Part shown: positions 13,343-25,300 of the stretch, piece after piece
Layout: each line of letters opens with the position of its first letter
Numbering within the stretch: position 1 is the first letter of the stretch
NCBI GenBank assembly: GCA_013400155.1
Contig: VXBM01000661.1
Location: 388,336-452,335, forward strand
Source of the DNA: Helopsaltes ochotensis
Taxonomy: Eukaryota; Chordata; Aves; Passeriformes; Locustellidae
Length of the DNA stretch: 64,000 nucleotides
Reading direction: 5' to 3'
Made by a program: the position numbers and the translations under genes
Notes under the pieces: generated by a model
What the model was told of the DNA's origin: nothing
The model's database searches: none
Seen by the model: only the letters and a program-made list of their open reading frames with translations

Positions 13343-15330
13343 CATTTCCTGGATAATTTAAAAAATTCCTTGGCACCAGGGCTTGTGAATCTGCTGTCTT
13401 CCTTCAGGGCCCTGACGCCACTAAGGTGGTTATAACAGTGCAAACAGAAAAAAGAAAGATCCTTGGATCCTTTGCTTTCACACTTGGTTCATATGTTTGA
13501 AATTGTTATTGATCAATATTGAAGGTGTTTTGCTGGTCTGTTCCTTCTCTTCACTGCCATGGCCACTGCTGTGACCTCTGACCACAGCAATGCCACTGGA
13601 GATCGAGGACAGTGGTGCCACCAACTCCAGCTTGAATCAAAAACCCTGGGTGGGTTCCTGGAGCTCTGGAGCTCCTGAAACATCATAGCCTAATGTTGCC
13701 ACTTGTGTGGATGTTTCCCTCACGGTCACAGACCTGTAAACGTGAGCTGGGAATGGTGCTCTCCTGTTAGCTGGAGTTGTTGCCCACAGATGTTTTAGTT
13801 GCACAGCACTGGATTGACACGGAATTCTCTTTTGAGGCTGTAAATCTTGCAGTTATAAGGATTTGGGACTCAATGTGTCCCTGTTTTCAAGGAGTCCTGA
13901 ACCAAGAGTTTCCTGCTGGAAGTTAATGCCCTGCTCCTCACTGCCAGTGTCTGAGGGCAGTAGGAGTGCCAGCCTTGGCTCCTTGCTGGAAGCAGGACAG
14001 GGAGGGGTCAAGGGAGGAGCCCGGGGTGGGCTCTGAGTGCCTCTGCTGCCCTTACCCCCGGGGCTCCCTGTAAGACCTAAGGAGAAGATGAGATCATCTC
14101 CAAAGCTTTTTCCGTCCCCTCTCAGCAAGGCTTCTCTCCGCCTTTTGAATATATAGCTCAGCCTTTGTTGTTGAAGTGTGTTTTATTATTATACGTCCAA
14201 AATGCTCTAGCATTAATTTTTCATAGTGCTTAGAAGTCCAGGGGCATTGCATTGCTTTGGTGGGAGGGGATTACTTTTCTATTTTTATATGCTAAGAGCA
14301 TGTGTGGGTTTTGAAAATGATTTTGAAGAAGGTGTTTAAAATATCATATTTATTTTAGCTTACAATTTGCCATGCTACAGATGGGGTAGTTTTTATTGCA
14401 AGTGCTGTATTCTTGCTGACTTGGAATGACCCTGTCACAAGTGAAAACAAATCAGATTGTTGCTGTTAATGAGCTTTTCAATTTACTATTCAGTGGATCA
14501 GATAAGTGGATTTAAGAGGTAATGATCCTGCTTAGCACTAGGCTTGTCTGTCAGATCCTAGTGGTGTGGGAAATCCCCAGGGACAAAAGCGTTGACACAG
14601 TTCTTGATGGGATAATGGGAATCAAAGCTAATGGATGATAAAAGGAGTAGTAAGAGTTACAAGGATAATTGTGGATTAAAGCACTGCTCTTTGTCAACAC
14701 TGACTGATGTTTTAGTATTTTATTTGTTAAACTCTGATGTGGGGAGAGCCTAGTTTGACAGCAGAGCACAATGAGCCGGGCTGGCTCCCGCAGCAGGAAG
14801 GGAAGCTCGGAACACTCATGGGTGGCTGCTGATGCCTCTGCGTTCCTTGCTACCACATTTTTTCTTGTCGTGATACCAAACAGAAAAAATCCTAAACATT
14901 CTTAAAATTGCAGCTGCTGTAGCATTTCAACAGTGCTTTTTTTAGGGAGTGGATTTTTTTAATTGGAAGGTATTATTTTTATATTTCAATATATAATTTT
15001 TGCTATGCCTAGTTACTATAAGCAATAACTTTACAGCGTGAACCTAGTATTTTGCAATATTTAAATATTGTAGTAGTATTTTTTCATATTTTGACTGTCC
15101 TTTCACTACTGATTTTGTCACCAAAAACTACATTCATACGATTATAAAGGGTAAAATTAGCTTACAAATTAAGCTACCTTTGATTTTGGTACGATTTCTA
15201 GTTAGAGCTGTAAGTTTACTTACTCGTGCCCTTATTAAGCTGGAATTTGAAGTCTTTGGGATGTGAAAATACAATTGTTGTTATTATTATTAACTGCTTC
15301 AGAGGTGGTGCATCGGTGTTTTGGTTTTTA
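13343..15330. other. Intronic sequence, no gene recognised
   Basis: AT-rich DNA with a GC-richer pocket at about 13850-14130. A perfect 16-base palindrome, CAATATTTAAATATTG, is at 15055-15070. No exon, RNA gene or repeat is recognised otherwise. Confidence 0.4.
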
Positions 15331-15344
15331 AAGCAAGCCCCAGG

Positions 15345-15770
15345 ATTCCATCACTGGCGGAGGGGAGGCTGGCACGGGCGCAGGGCCCNNNNNNNNNNNN
15401 NNNNNNNNNNNNNNNNNNNNNNNNNNNNNNNNNNNNNNNNNNNNNNNNNNNNNNNNNNNNNNNNNNNNNNNNNNNNNNNNNNNNNNNNNNNNNNNNNNNN
15501 NNNNNNNNNNNNNNNNNNNNNNNNNNNNNNNNNNNNNNNNNNNNNNNNNNNNNNNNNNNNNNNNNNNNNNNNNNNNNNNNNNNNNNNNNNNNNNNNNNNN
15601 NNNNNNNNNNNNNNNNNNNNNNNNNNNNNNNNNNNNNNNNNNNNNNNNNNNNNNNNNNNNNNNNNNNNNNNNNNNNNNGAGCCGGGCGAGCGCAGCGCCG
15701 AGCGCGGCAGGGCCTGCCGCGGGCTCGGGCAGCGGCGCGGCGCTCTTGTCGCCTTGCCGTCTCTGAAGTT
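15345..15770. promoter_or_regulatory. Intronic CpG island with assembly gap
   Basis: Both flanks of a 290-base run of N (15389-15678) are very GC-rich and CpG-dense: 15355-15388 on the left, and 15679-15760 on the right with GAGCCGGGCGAGCGCAGCGC and repeated GCGCG/GCGGC words. Surrounding DNA is AT-rich, so this is a sharp island. It ends about 740 bases before the RANBP17 exon at 16502. CpG islands of this kind usually mark promoters. A good donor-like site (ACAAG|GTAAGG, GT at 15852) lies just downstream on the + strand and could end a first exon. No protein is recognised. It may be an alternative or non-coding promoter, or a poised regulatory island. Confidence 0.6.
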
Positions 15771-16501
15771 GGTTTAACCCTACAAAATGTTTTTATCTGA
15801 ACTAAATGTTAGGATACCAAAACCACCAGAAATTTTTATGAGGATTACAAGGTAAGGAAAAAATATAATTGCTGTGTCCTGAACGTTTGCAGCTGCACAT
15901 TACCCACATCTCGGTCCGGCGGGCAGCGTGCTGGGAGACCCACCCCAAAATGGGTGTCCTGGGCTGGAAATAAAGGACCACGTACACAGCTGCAAGCTAT
16001 TGGGCTGCCTAAGCCTTTGTTCTCCGTTTGAGAAAACAAAATAATGTCTGAAGAGTACCAAATTTACCAGATTTTATGACCAGCAGTGCAAGAACTTGAA
16101 AACTCAAGGATGGCATTGAATTACATCCCACTCAGGACAAAATAACAAAAAGATGTTTTCTCCATCCCTTTATAATTTTCTGCAAAAACCAGGTTTTTGA
16201 ATGGAGAGTGTACTGTTCTGAGAACAACGAAGTTAATGTGAAAATTTGCCCTCCTTTGTGGGAAGAAATGTTTGTAAGGGCAAGTAAAAGCCTCGGTCCC
16301 CACATCACAGGACACCCTCAGAGAGTGGATACGACATCTCGTTGGAGTGCTTCAGTTTGTATGGTCGTGGGTTGGATAAACAAGCACTTATGCCTGTGCT
16401 TTCCTCCTGCAAAATCAAATTGGGGAAGGTTTTAGAATAACTGAAAATGTTGAACGTAGTTAATATCTATAGTATGTTACTGTTGAAATATTTATTTCCA
16501 G
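15771..16501. other. Intronic sequence before the first recognised exon
   Basis: Returns to AT-rich composition after the CpG island. It ends in the acceptor region TATTTATTTCCAG (AG at 16500-16501) of the RANBP17 exon. Nothing else is recognised. Confidence 0.4.
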
Positions 16502-16576
16502 GTGTATGCTTGGATGTCCAAAGTCTTGGCAATAACAAGTGACAACCCTGTTCTGGAGGCATTTATGACAAAAAAA
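16502..16576 (+). pseudogene. RANBP17: RANBP17 exon relic A (frame intact)
   Basis: An exactly 75-base, 25-codon cassette flanked by an acceptor (TTTATTTCCAG) and a strong donor (GTAAGT at 16577). The translation starts VYAWMSKVLAITSDN and ends PVLEAFMTKK. It aligns without gaps to RANBP17 (VYARMSEVLGIT...VLETFMTKI as I recall the human protein) and more loosely to XPO7 (LYRRLSEVLG...). The MTK ending favours RANBP17. It would lie near residues 570-590 in the HEAT-repeat solenoid of this importin-beta-family transport receptor. Both ends are phase 0. There is no lesion here, but Arg>Trp and Glu>Lys changes are radical. It is called pseudogene because later exons of the same gene are disrupted. 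Confidence 0.8.
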
Positions 16577-19500
16577 GTAAGTTTGTGCTTGGGTTCTATT
16601 GTGTATGTTGTTTGTTTTGTCTTTAACATGCTGTTAAGTTTGCTCTTTGCTAGAAAAATGTTTTCTGTGTATTTGAACTATTTGAATAAGGGATAACCAT
16701 TTTATGAAGGACCCATATCTTATTTTCTGAAAGTACTGCAAGCCTCTAAGTGAACAGTTGCAGCTCAGTATTTTCTCCACAGTGCCACAGTGCCGTGTCC
16801 CCTCTCAGAATGGCTTATGGGGGTGGAGCTGAGATGTCCCAGCCTCTCTTTAGGTGACAGGCTGACACAAACAGCCCCCATCCCTCCCTTCTCTTTCCTG
16901 CACCCTCGAGTATGGAATTGCCTGTAAGGCTTCATGGCAATTCAAAGAGGAGAACTGACCAAAGTAAACTAATCTTCCTTGGTTTTGGGAAGGTTTTCTT
17001 GGACTGAATTTTGTTCAAGGTCTGGCAGATTTTGATCTTAAAAATACAGATTCACAGAGGAGGATTCTCAGGCCTCATACTGAAGGAGACCAGGCATTAT
17101 CATCACCTGTCTTCACATCTCTGGCACTTGCAGAACAACATGGTGTGTGATTTTGGCAGAGATGTGCTGCAGTACTCTCTCTTAAGATTATTCCTGGACA
17201 GTTACTCTGGAGAACATACCGTTTCTCATGCCTCTGCTGCAGCAGCTTTCCTTGGCTGCCAGCAAAATTACCAGGATTTGGGATTTTATTACATATGGCC
17301 TTCATGATATTTTTTGGTTTCTCCTGACACAAAAAGAGTTTCATCTAAAATCCGTTTTGCTCTTGAAGCAAAACAAAATGATGCCTCTGAAAAACTATGA
17401 ATGTACACTAAAAACTCTGGGAGCCCCCCTGGAGACAAGGAGATCTGTGTGTGCCTGGAGAAAGAGAAACAAGTGTCTCACCTCTTCATTCTGCAGTGAG
17501 GGAGATGCTGCGTCTGGTCATTTGCTTCCAGTCCTCTGAATCTGACTTACAGAACCTTTGAACACTTCCAGTAGACTTTGGCCTGCTGGCCACAGCTCTC
17601 TGCTTGTGTCACTAGGCTGGCCATGACCTGCTGGGACAGTACTGAACAGAGCTTGTCTTTGCTGCCATGGCAGCCAACCTTGAGAAATAGTAACCATTAA
17701 AACAAACAAGCTCGTTTTCTGATAGGACTTAAATTTCTGTGGAATACAAGGCATAAATGCTTTAATTCCTCAAACCAGAAACTGAGTGTTATATCTTGCC
17801 TTAGGATAACAATAGTACCTATCCAGCCCTGATATTTATCTGGAGAAGTTTTTGAAGACAGGCAAATGGAGGGTTATGGATGGAAAAATACTGATGGTGT
17901 TACTGTGGAGTTTCTGGAGGCAGCCCATGCCATGGAGTGTGATGGTTGGGCTGTGTTTTGTTGTTTCAAACTGCAGTGAACCTTGAGCAGCTGAGAAAAA
18001 AGGAGACAGAGGACTCTTCTTTGGATACCAGATGCATCAGTTCCTTCTCTTGCTACTCACTGCTACCATTGAGAGGAATTCTCTGTTATGTTTGCCAGCT
18101 GAAGGAATAATGTAATTTTACAAGTTGTATGAGCCATCCTATGTGTGTTTTTGATTGGATAGGGTTGTTTTTGCAGAACTACTGTACATTAAGTAAAAAA
18201 AATATAGTTTTTTCATGTTAAAGAGTTTAGTGTTAATGGGTTTCAGTGTTACATGGAAGATTTTAGAAGAAAACAAAGTACATAAAAAGCAAAAAATCAG
18301 TGCTGCTTTTTAGATTACACACTGTAGTTTTATTTTCTGTTTCCTCGTGGCTTACAGTGTTTTCATAAATCTATGAGCTGTTAATTGATTAGATTGAAGA
18401 TTATATTTAACGGAATGGATGCTGACATGGACACTTCACTGAATGGCTGCAAGAAATAGCTGTGAATCCTGGATAAACACAGCTGTGTTTGTGGCAATTA
18501 AAATAAAGGGTCTTCTTCCCAGTGGTAGCATGGCAGGTGGAAACTCTGGGTGTGCAACCATGGCATATTGATTGTATAATCCAAACCCAACAGTCTGATG
18601 GGGCAATCCAGTCTGGCAGCATTCCTGGCGCTCTGTTACTGGGAATATCCTTAGCACATTTGTATCAGCAGCAGGCAGGATCCCTGACTGAGCGCCCATT
18701 CACCTGTTCCTCCTGTGCATGTAGTGTGTTTTAACCACAGGTGTTTTAGAAAGCCAGTCCTCTACTCTTCTGTCTTACCCTACAGATCCAGTTTTTCTTT
18801 AAGTAGGTGCCCACTGGCCTTGATCCTTCCCTGCACAGGTAAGGAAATGCTGACACTGGAAGAGTTTTAGTTCCATCTGCTCCTTGAGCCTGTCGTGGGC
18901 ATTTGGCTGGAAGTGTCTCATCTGAAATCACCTTTCCTTTTCTTCCCTTACCCTTTGTGAGCCTCTTCTGGTTTTGTTTTTTTTTTTTTTAATTATTATC
19001 AAAATCACATGGAAATTATTTATCATAAGGTCGATTTACAAAATATTTTCCCAAATATTTTTTTACAAAGTATTTAGTATTTTTGGTCATGATAAAATAA
19101 GTGAAACATGAATAAAACGTGCATGTCCAAACATTGCTGTTGGATGTCACTGTGGTAAATGCACGTACTTGTCAATAGAGGGCTTTTCCATGTTACAACT
19201 TTTCAGTGTGTATCTCTGAATATTTTTTGGAACACTCACACTGAAATGGCTCCTTGAATAATAGCAAACTAAAACTCAGTACTTTTACTCATTATAGAAT
19301 GTGCAGTTTTTAACTATTCATCTTTGTCCAGCTCTAATAAGAAGTATATATCCCATTGCTGACTGAGCCACCGAGAGCTTTCAGGGGTAAGTGATGATAA
19401 TCTGTCAGAAATAATTAAAACCTGACCGTACAGAGCTTTCTTGCCAACAAATTGCTTTCTGTGTTTCTGCTGAAACTTCAGCACTACATAAGGAACACAT

Positions 19501-21229
19501 TTTCAAAGTGTTTTAAGGGGTTTTGGAGGCCTATTTTTCTAGCACTGTAATGGGAATTGGATAGCACATCCTTAAGAAACTTTGAAAGTTTTGTTTAAAA
19601 TGTAGGATTTTCTTTCCATCTTTATGGTTTCTGTAATGCAACTGCATTTGTAATATCCTTAACTTGCAATCAAGACTGTAGATTTACATTCCCAATTCAT
19701 GTATTTCTTATATAAGCTTAAAAGGTTTTCACTCTCTCCTTTTATTATTTAACAAATAAATTATCAAAACCCCAAAACCAACACCTCACCCAAATTTGGT
19801 CCTTTATGGCAGTCTCTTCTGGCTGGTGGCAGTTTGTCTCTTGCAACTGTTTCCTTGGCATATTCCCAGCTCCCCCGTGCATGGGAGGTCCAGCAACCCA
19901 TGTGTGTGCAGGAATTCCTGCGTTCCTAGAATTCTTCTGCATTGTGATGGTGAACCTGCCTTTCAGAAAAGGCATTCAGGGCCTCCTGGAAAGAGGATGA
20001 CTCATCTGAAACTTCATGGTTGTTTCCTTTGACTCTGTTACATTTAGTTCATCTTTTAAATCACTAAATCACTTGTCTGACAAAGATACAGGGACCCTGA
20101 CCCTTGGATCTAAGAGATGTCTTGCCATGATTTCTCTGACATCTGTAAATTTTTTCTGCTTTTTCATTCCTTGTTTCTCTTCCTTACATACTGGAAAACT
20201 GCTTTTATATTATGAGATTCTTCTCTAGATCTTTAGAAGTTTTTTCAGATACTTATAAAGTTTTGTGAATATTTCTTAAAATACTTCATTTTATGTGTGT
20301 TTCATCTCGCCTGGTACTGGCAAGGCAAAAACAGAAATGGGAATTGTTGTGATTGCCTCGTTCACTCACGAGTACATTCCAGTTTTTACATTATTGCCCC
20401 ATCTTTCAGCATCCAAATACAACCCTGAACCAAAAGAACAGATGTAGACAAAAGTACTCCGAATGTTGGATGAAGGGACTTCCTAATACAGTTTCAATTT
20501 TCTCTTCCAGATGTCACTGTGGCTTCTTGTTTTCCTTTAAATGTCTTGTAACTGACAGATAAAGATTTTGCTCTTTTGCAAAATAACCTTTTTATGATTT
20601 TGATATTGGTGTCAAATCTGGGTAGTTCAAATTCCTTTCTATTGCTTTGTATGGTATATACTTGTTAAGGATTTAGTGCAACTATAAACATCTCTAGAAC
20701 TCCCCATAGTAGGGATAAACTGTGAATTATGGACTTGTTAGAATGGGCTCTTTCTTTAAGGCAATCTGAACCCATGTAGCTCTTCGTAGAGATTTTATAA
20801 AGTAAATCAATGTCTGTCTGTAAATTTAAATTGAATTGCTTTGGTAATTGCATTGTTATATGCCTTTTCCTGAGCAAATAATACTAAGCATTTAGATGCT
20901 TTAAAGTGTGTTATTGTGTTTATAACTTCCTGAAAAAAGAAATAGTTTATGTGTTGTACACAGTCCCTAGCCCGTGAATATGTAAAATCAATAATCAGTG
21001 CTGCTTTTAAGGCATTTAGCATCTGTTCTTCAGGTTCTCTGTTCCCAAAGTTGAAATCCTACTGCATCACAGTATAAATAGCTGGTGCTGGTGGTAGCTC
21101 TTCCATCACAGTCTGTCATCAATGGATGTCACAGCTGCAAATGAGAATCATTCTGCACATTCCACAGCCAGGGAAACTGAGCCGGACGAAGCTGGGCTGA
21201 CTCATTTCACTGGCACTTTGGGGCGTACC
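16577..21229. other. RANBP17 intron
   Basis: AT-rich intronic DNA. The exon expected next (the part containing the NLKYWG motif of the family) was searched for by eye and not found, so it is lost, too diverged, or missed. No repeat is recognised apart from short A/T runs such as the T-run near 18979-18990. Confidence 0.4.
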
Positions 21230-21395
21230 TGGCTCCCAGTGGGCACAGCACCACCCTGGCAGAGTTCAAGGGGTGTTTGGACAATGCTCTCAGTCACATG
21301 ATGTGACTTTTGGGGGTGTTCTGAGCAGGGCTGAGAGTTGGACTCAATGATCCTTGTGGTCCCTTCCGACTCAGCTGATTCTATGATTCTGTGGG
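21230..21395 (+). mobile_element. CR1 LINE 3'-end fragment
   Basis: Sense-orientation CR1 tail: GGCAGAGTTCAAGGGGTGTT, TTGGACAATGCTCTCAGTCA, GACTCAATGATCCTTGTGGT, CCCTTCCGACTCAGCTGATT, then the terminal ATTCTATGATTCTGTG repeat. It is 5'-truncated and ends near 21395. A different CR1 fragment starts about 100 bases downstream. Confidence 0.92.
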
Positions 21396-21497
21396 TTTGA
21401 TGTCATGGTCAGGAATAGCTTCCAGGGCTCCCAAGCCAGGAAATCACGAGGCCTTTTTGTTTGAACGGGCTGGTGTCCAAATGCAAAGCGTCAGAGA

Positions 21498-21790
21498 ATG
21501 GACCAGGCTCTGCTCAGTGGTGCCAAAAATAGGACAAGAGGCAATAGGCGCAAACTGATTCCCAGAAGTTCCATCTGCACAGGAGACAGAACTTTACTGT
21601 GCAGTGCCCAAACCCTGAGCAGCTTGTGCGGGGAGACTGTGGAGTGTCCTTCCTTGAGGATACTGCAGAGCTGCGTGCACACCCTGACGTGCCCTGGGTT
21701 CTGGGATGGCCCTGCTGCAGCAGGGGGTGGCACCAGGTGAGCCCCTGTGCGCCCTCCCAGGGTGACCCAACCTGGGACTCTGTAACCTCA
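21498..21790 (+). mobile_element. Second CR1 LINE fragment, same orientation
   Basis: A separate CR1 piece reaching further 5' than its neighbour: ATGGACCAGGCTCTGCTCAG, AAATAGGACAAGAGGCAATA, a CAGAACTTTACTGTGCAGTG segment, GAGACTGTGGAGTGTCCTTC and CAGCAGGGGGTGGCACCAG, then a degraded tail. It contains only the extreme end of the element's reverse-transcriptase frame and 3' UTR, with no functional protein. The 80- to 120-codon open frames across it are by-products of this GC-rich repeat. Confidence 0.9.
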
Positions 21791-22179
21791 CTTGAAAAAT
21801 TACATTCCTACGCTTCACTGGTGTCAGTTTACCCCTTTCATCCGAGGGCCAATGCCACCTCTTCACGTCCTGTTGAGTGGAGCAGGTGAGCACAGGAGGG
21901 TCCATCCCAGGTCCCAGGGGGCCTGCGCTGGCTGTGCAGGGTCCTGGCTCTGCCCCACCTTTCACCCTTCACCTGCAGGAGCCAGTGGAGCTGCACAGTT
22001 TCAACAAAAGACTCTTAACGTGTCTTGTCATTGCCTGATTCAGAGTTCCTCAATGTGTCACTGATAAAACAGCGATGATGTTTCCATGTGGATTTTTCTC
22101 TGGCTTCGGATATTTTTGTGAAATTCTTACCCAGTCATGGATGCTAACTTGCTCTCTGTTGGAACCTTTTCTAGCTTAT
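21791..22179. other. RANBP17 intron
   Basis: Unique-looking DNA between the second CR1 fragment and the decayed exon candidate. Nothing else is recognised. Confidence 0.35.
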
Positions 22180-22308
22180 TCTAATTAATATTCACTTACC
22201 ATAAATGGCAGAAGAATGTTTGTTCTTGGAATGTTCAGTCAGTCAAGCAAGAAGATAGAAAAAGAACAACCTCTAGTAGCAGTGCTTGATATGACACAAT
22301 ATTTAAAG
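22180..22308 (+). pseudogene. RANBP17: Candidate RANBP17 exon relic (HTSEHF...FRCRTTFYTAL block), frameshifted
   Basis: This segment ends in a good donor (TTTAAAG|GTATGT, GT at 22309). It carries two patches that fit the family block coding for SEHFPFLGIS and DFRCRTTFY. From 22211 one frame reads EECLFLECS, with E, F, L and S at the right spacing. From 22254 a frame displaced by one base reads DRKRTT and meets a stop soon after. At DNA level AGAACAAC followed by a GCAnTGCTT-like word matches expected codons. Exon order (between relics A and B) and a donor in the needed phase support it. Identity is low and the left end is not defined, so it could be chance. If real it is clearly non-coding, with at least one net frameshift and stops. 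Confidence 0.42.
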
Positions 22309-25300
22309 GTATGTGACAGATAATAAACCACCAGGGCTTACAAAAGCAACTTTTCAGTAATTTTCTAGAGGGAGTTGTTACACAAACAGAGGGGAAGGCA
22401 CGTGGAATATGACAATTGGTATCATATTACTTCTCTATAGAACTCTAATACTGTAAGAATAATTTTAATATATTTCCTTGGGTTGAAAGATGAGTGCGGC
22501 TTTTCACATTCCATAAGTGAATTTAGTTTAATGAAAACCATACAAGGTGTACTTCTATATGCTGACTTGAAATACCATTAAGCAGCTAACTTGATATTTT
22601 AAATATGCATGTGTTTATTTTCTCATGGCATCACAGAAATCAGACTAGAAAGGACTTGAAACATTGCTAAAGAATTCAACAAAACCAGAATGAAACACAT
22701 TTATTTCATTAAAAAGATTTATGAAGCAACTAATGAGCTCTCTCCTCCTTTCTACTGGATACTTATCGCTTCTGTAGGATTTAGAACACTTTCAGAATCC
22801 CCATGAAATGTAGCACAGGGCCCCTGCCTGTGAGTGCTTGCCTGGTTATTCCTGCGTTTGCTGACAGAATCACTGTGCATTGCTGCTAAAACCAGTAAGC
22901 ATTCAGCATTTCCTGATGTCTTCTGGAGGCTTGAAAAGGGATGTATTTTCAGTGGAGCTCCCCAAAAGTAGGGTCAAGATACACTGTTGGTGCAAATAAT
23001 ACTTTCCAAGGCTGAAAAGTCTGGATAGCTTTCAGATTACTCACATTATATTTGCAATAAATGAGTTTCTGCTTGTGAAATAGATGTAATAGTATCAGAA
23101 CCTAGAAAGGGTGAAAAATTAGATGTTTAATACCCTAAGTTCTCTTGAAGATTAGCATTGTGATGAAACCGTGGGGTTTTTCTGTGCAGAAACTGCCAAC
23201 TGCTGCCAAAGTGGTTTCGGACCCTTCTGCATGCTCAGGATGTCCAGCAGCACTGTCCTCTTCTTTTAAATAAATAAACTTCTTTATCAGCAGTGTAAAG
23301 TGTTGAAAGACCAGCAGAAAGAGAGATCAGCTGGAAAAGCAAATACCTCAAACATCTTCCATTAGATTTATTCCAAGAGGAACTCTCAGAATGGTGGCTC
23401 TGCTGCTTGGAGGGGTGGGGTTGTGCCCAGGCAGCTTCAATGCTGCTTCACTTCACCCTGAGCTTGTATTAGTTAAGGTTTAAATTGTGTTCCCTGGCAA
23501 ACCATAAAAGATTTCAAAAGTATTAGACACCCACTTTTGTGCTGGAATTTAATATGCAACTTTTTATTGGAAAATAATCGTCCTTGTCTGGCGAAATCCA
23601 CCATGCAATATTTCTGTTAGTAGGCATAATGCAATAAAGACAGGGAGAGCTATTTATCACTACAAATTTTGAGGATTTCAGGATTCTTTTTATTATTTTA
23701 ATATATTTCTTTGGTATTAAATCAGAAAAATGATAAATTACACCTGTCGAGGCTGTTTTTCCTTTTTCCCAGAAAATGATGTACAACCTAATTTCACTGG
23801 TCATTTTGGCTTTTAAAGATATGTATTTTTTTCCTATTAAAAACTCTACCAATAGTTGTTGTTTTTTTTTTTTAATAATAATACTGGAGTACTTTTTATT
23901 TCAAAAATATGAAGTAGTTTATAACTACTTCCTGGCATTGCAAACTTTGGCCTTTTCACATTATATTAGGGGTTTTTTAAAAGGCTTTAAGTATATATTG
24001 CTTTGAAAGAAATAGTGTATTGTTAAGATGCTAGATGCAATGGATCAATTTTCACTATTTGAAATAGATTAAATTGTGACTCACCTGAAAGGTTAAAATA
24101 ATGATTTATTTCATTTCAGTACTTTCTTGTACACCAATCAGCTTTTACACAGTCTCAGAAACAGGTATTTTTCTTTTTTTTTAATGGGTATTATAATCTT
24201 TTTCTAGAGGATAATGTAGAATTAAAAGCAAACCATAATTTCAGCAACTGCATTACCTAAAGGAAAAAAAGAAGAAAAATCATAAGGAGGTATTGACAAA
24301 GGCAACAAATGATTGGGATTGGTATCAGGTTTTCCATTACTTTCACAATTATTCCAGGTTTGTATATTTCGAAATGTATTAGTCCAATTTGATTTCAAAG
24401 CTCAGTTATTTGAATTATAAATCATTATGTCCCTCCTAGCTGATCAGTTGTGAAATATCTTTGGATTCATTTGCATAATGGAATATGTTAGTCATTCCTT
24501 TATATTTGTGAAGCCGAGTGCTCTCTCATACGTTTAGTTCTTTCTGATAATTAACTTTTCCACTCTATGTTTTTGTAGCAAAATAGCTGCAGTTTTATTA
24601 TTATTTTGTATGGTAATTTGGGATAAAATAATTTTAGCCTCTCAAACATTCTCAGTCTTTGTCTTTGTTAGCCTCGTGTTCTTAAAGGCTCTGCCCTGTA
24701 ATTGGGGGGAACCAACTATGAAGCTTTGCAAAATAAAACCAGGTAATCCCATGTTGGATGTTATAGATTGACAGAGAAACAACTCTTCATATTAAATTAG
24801 GAGATTTTTCAATAGCAGGGAGCTATAAAACCTATTCGTACAACGTTACCTGTTTCAAAAAGCATTTAACCTACTTAAAATGAAAACTGTTTATTCTGAT
24901 AAAAGTTATTGAACTCTCTGGTCAAGGATGTGCAGGAATGGCAGAGGGAAGCAAGTACTCAGAAAACCCCAGTGACAGCAGTGAGTGTGCTGGATATTTG
25001 TGGAGTGTCTGTGAGTTCAGGGTGTTCTGGGACGCAGCGCCAAATACCTTGCTGAAGTCGAAGTAATCAACCTCCACGGCTCTGTTTCAACTTTGGTGAA
25101 GTGTTTGACATGGCTTACTACAGATGTGACGTGTTTTTATCTCTTGTAACTGAAACAAGTGAGATAAAAGTCTTTTGGTTCATGTGTCTCTTTTATGGCT
25201 AGAACGTATGCTGTGAAAAGTAATTGCTTTAATTAATAACCGATGACGCTCTTTAATGTTCTAAGGTATATCTCTATTGCATGTATTTCTAAATGAAACT

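Noticed and set aside
18105..18180. TATGAGCC word that could belong to the NLKYWGRYEPV exon
   Set aside because: Only a few codons match and no acceptor or donor fits.
22716..22810. A frame reading TNELSPPFYWI resembling TSEHFPFLGI
   Set aside because: Needs several gaps. The 22180-22308 segment fits the same block better and has a donor.
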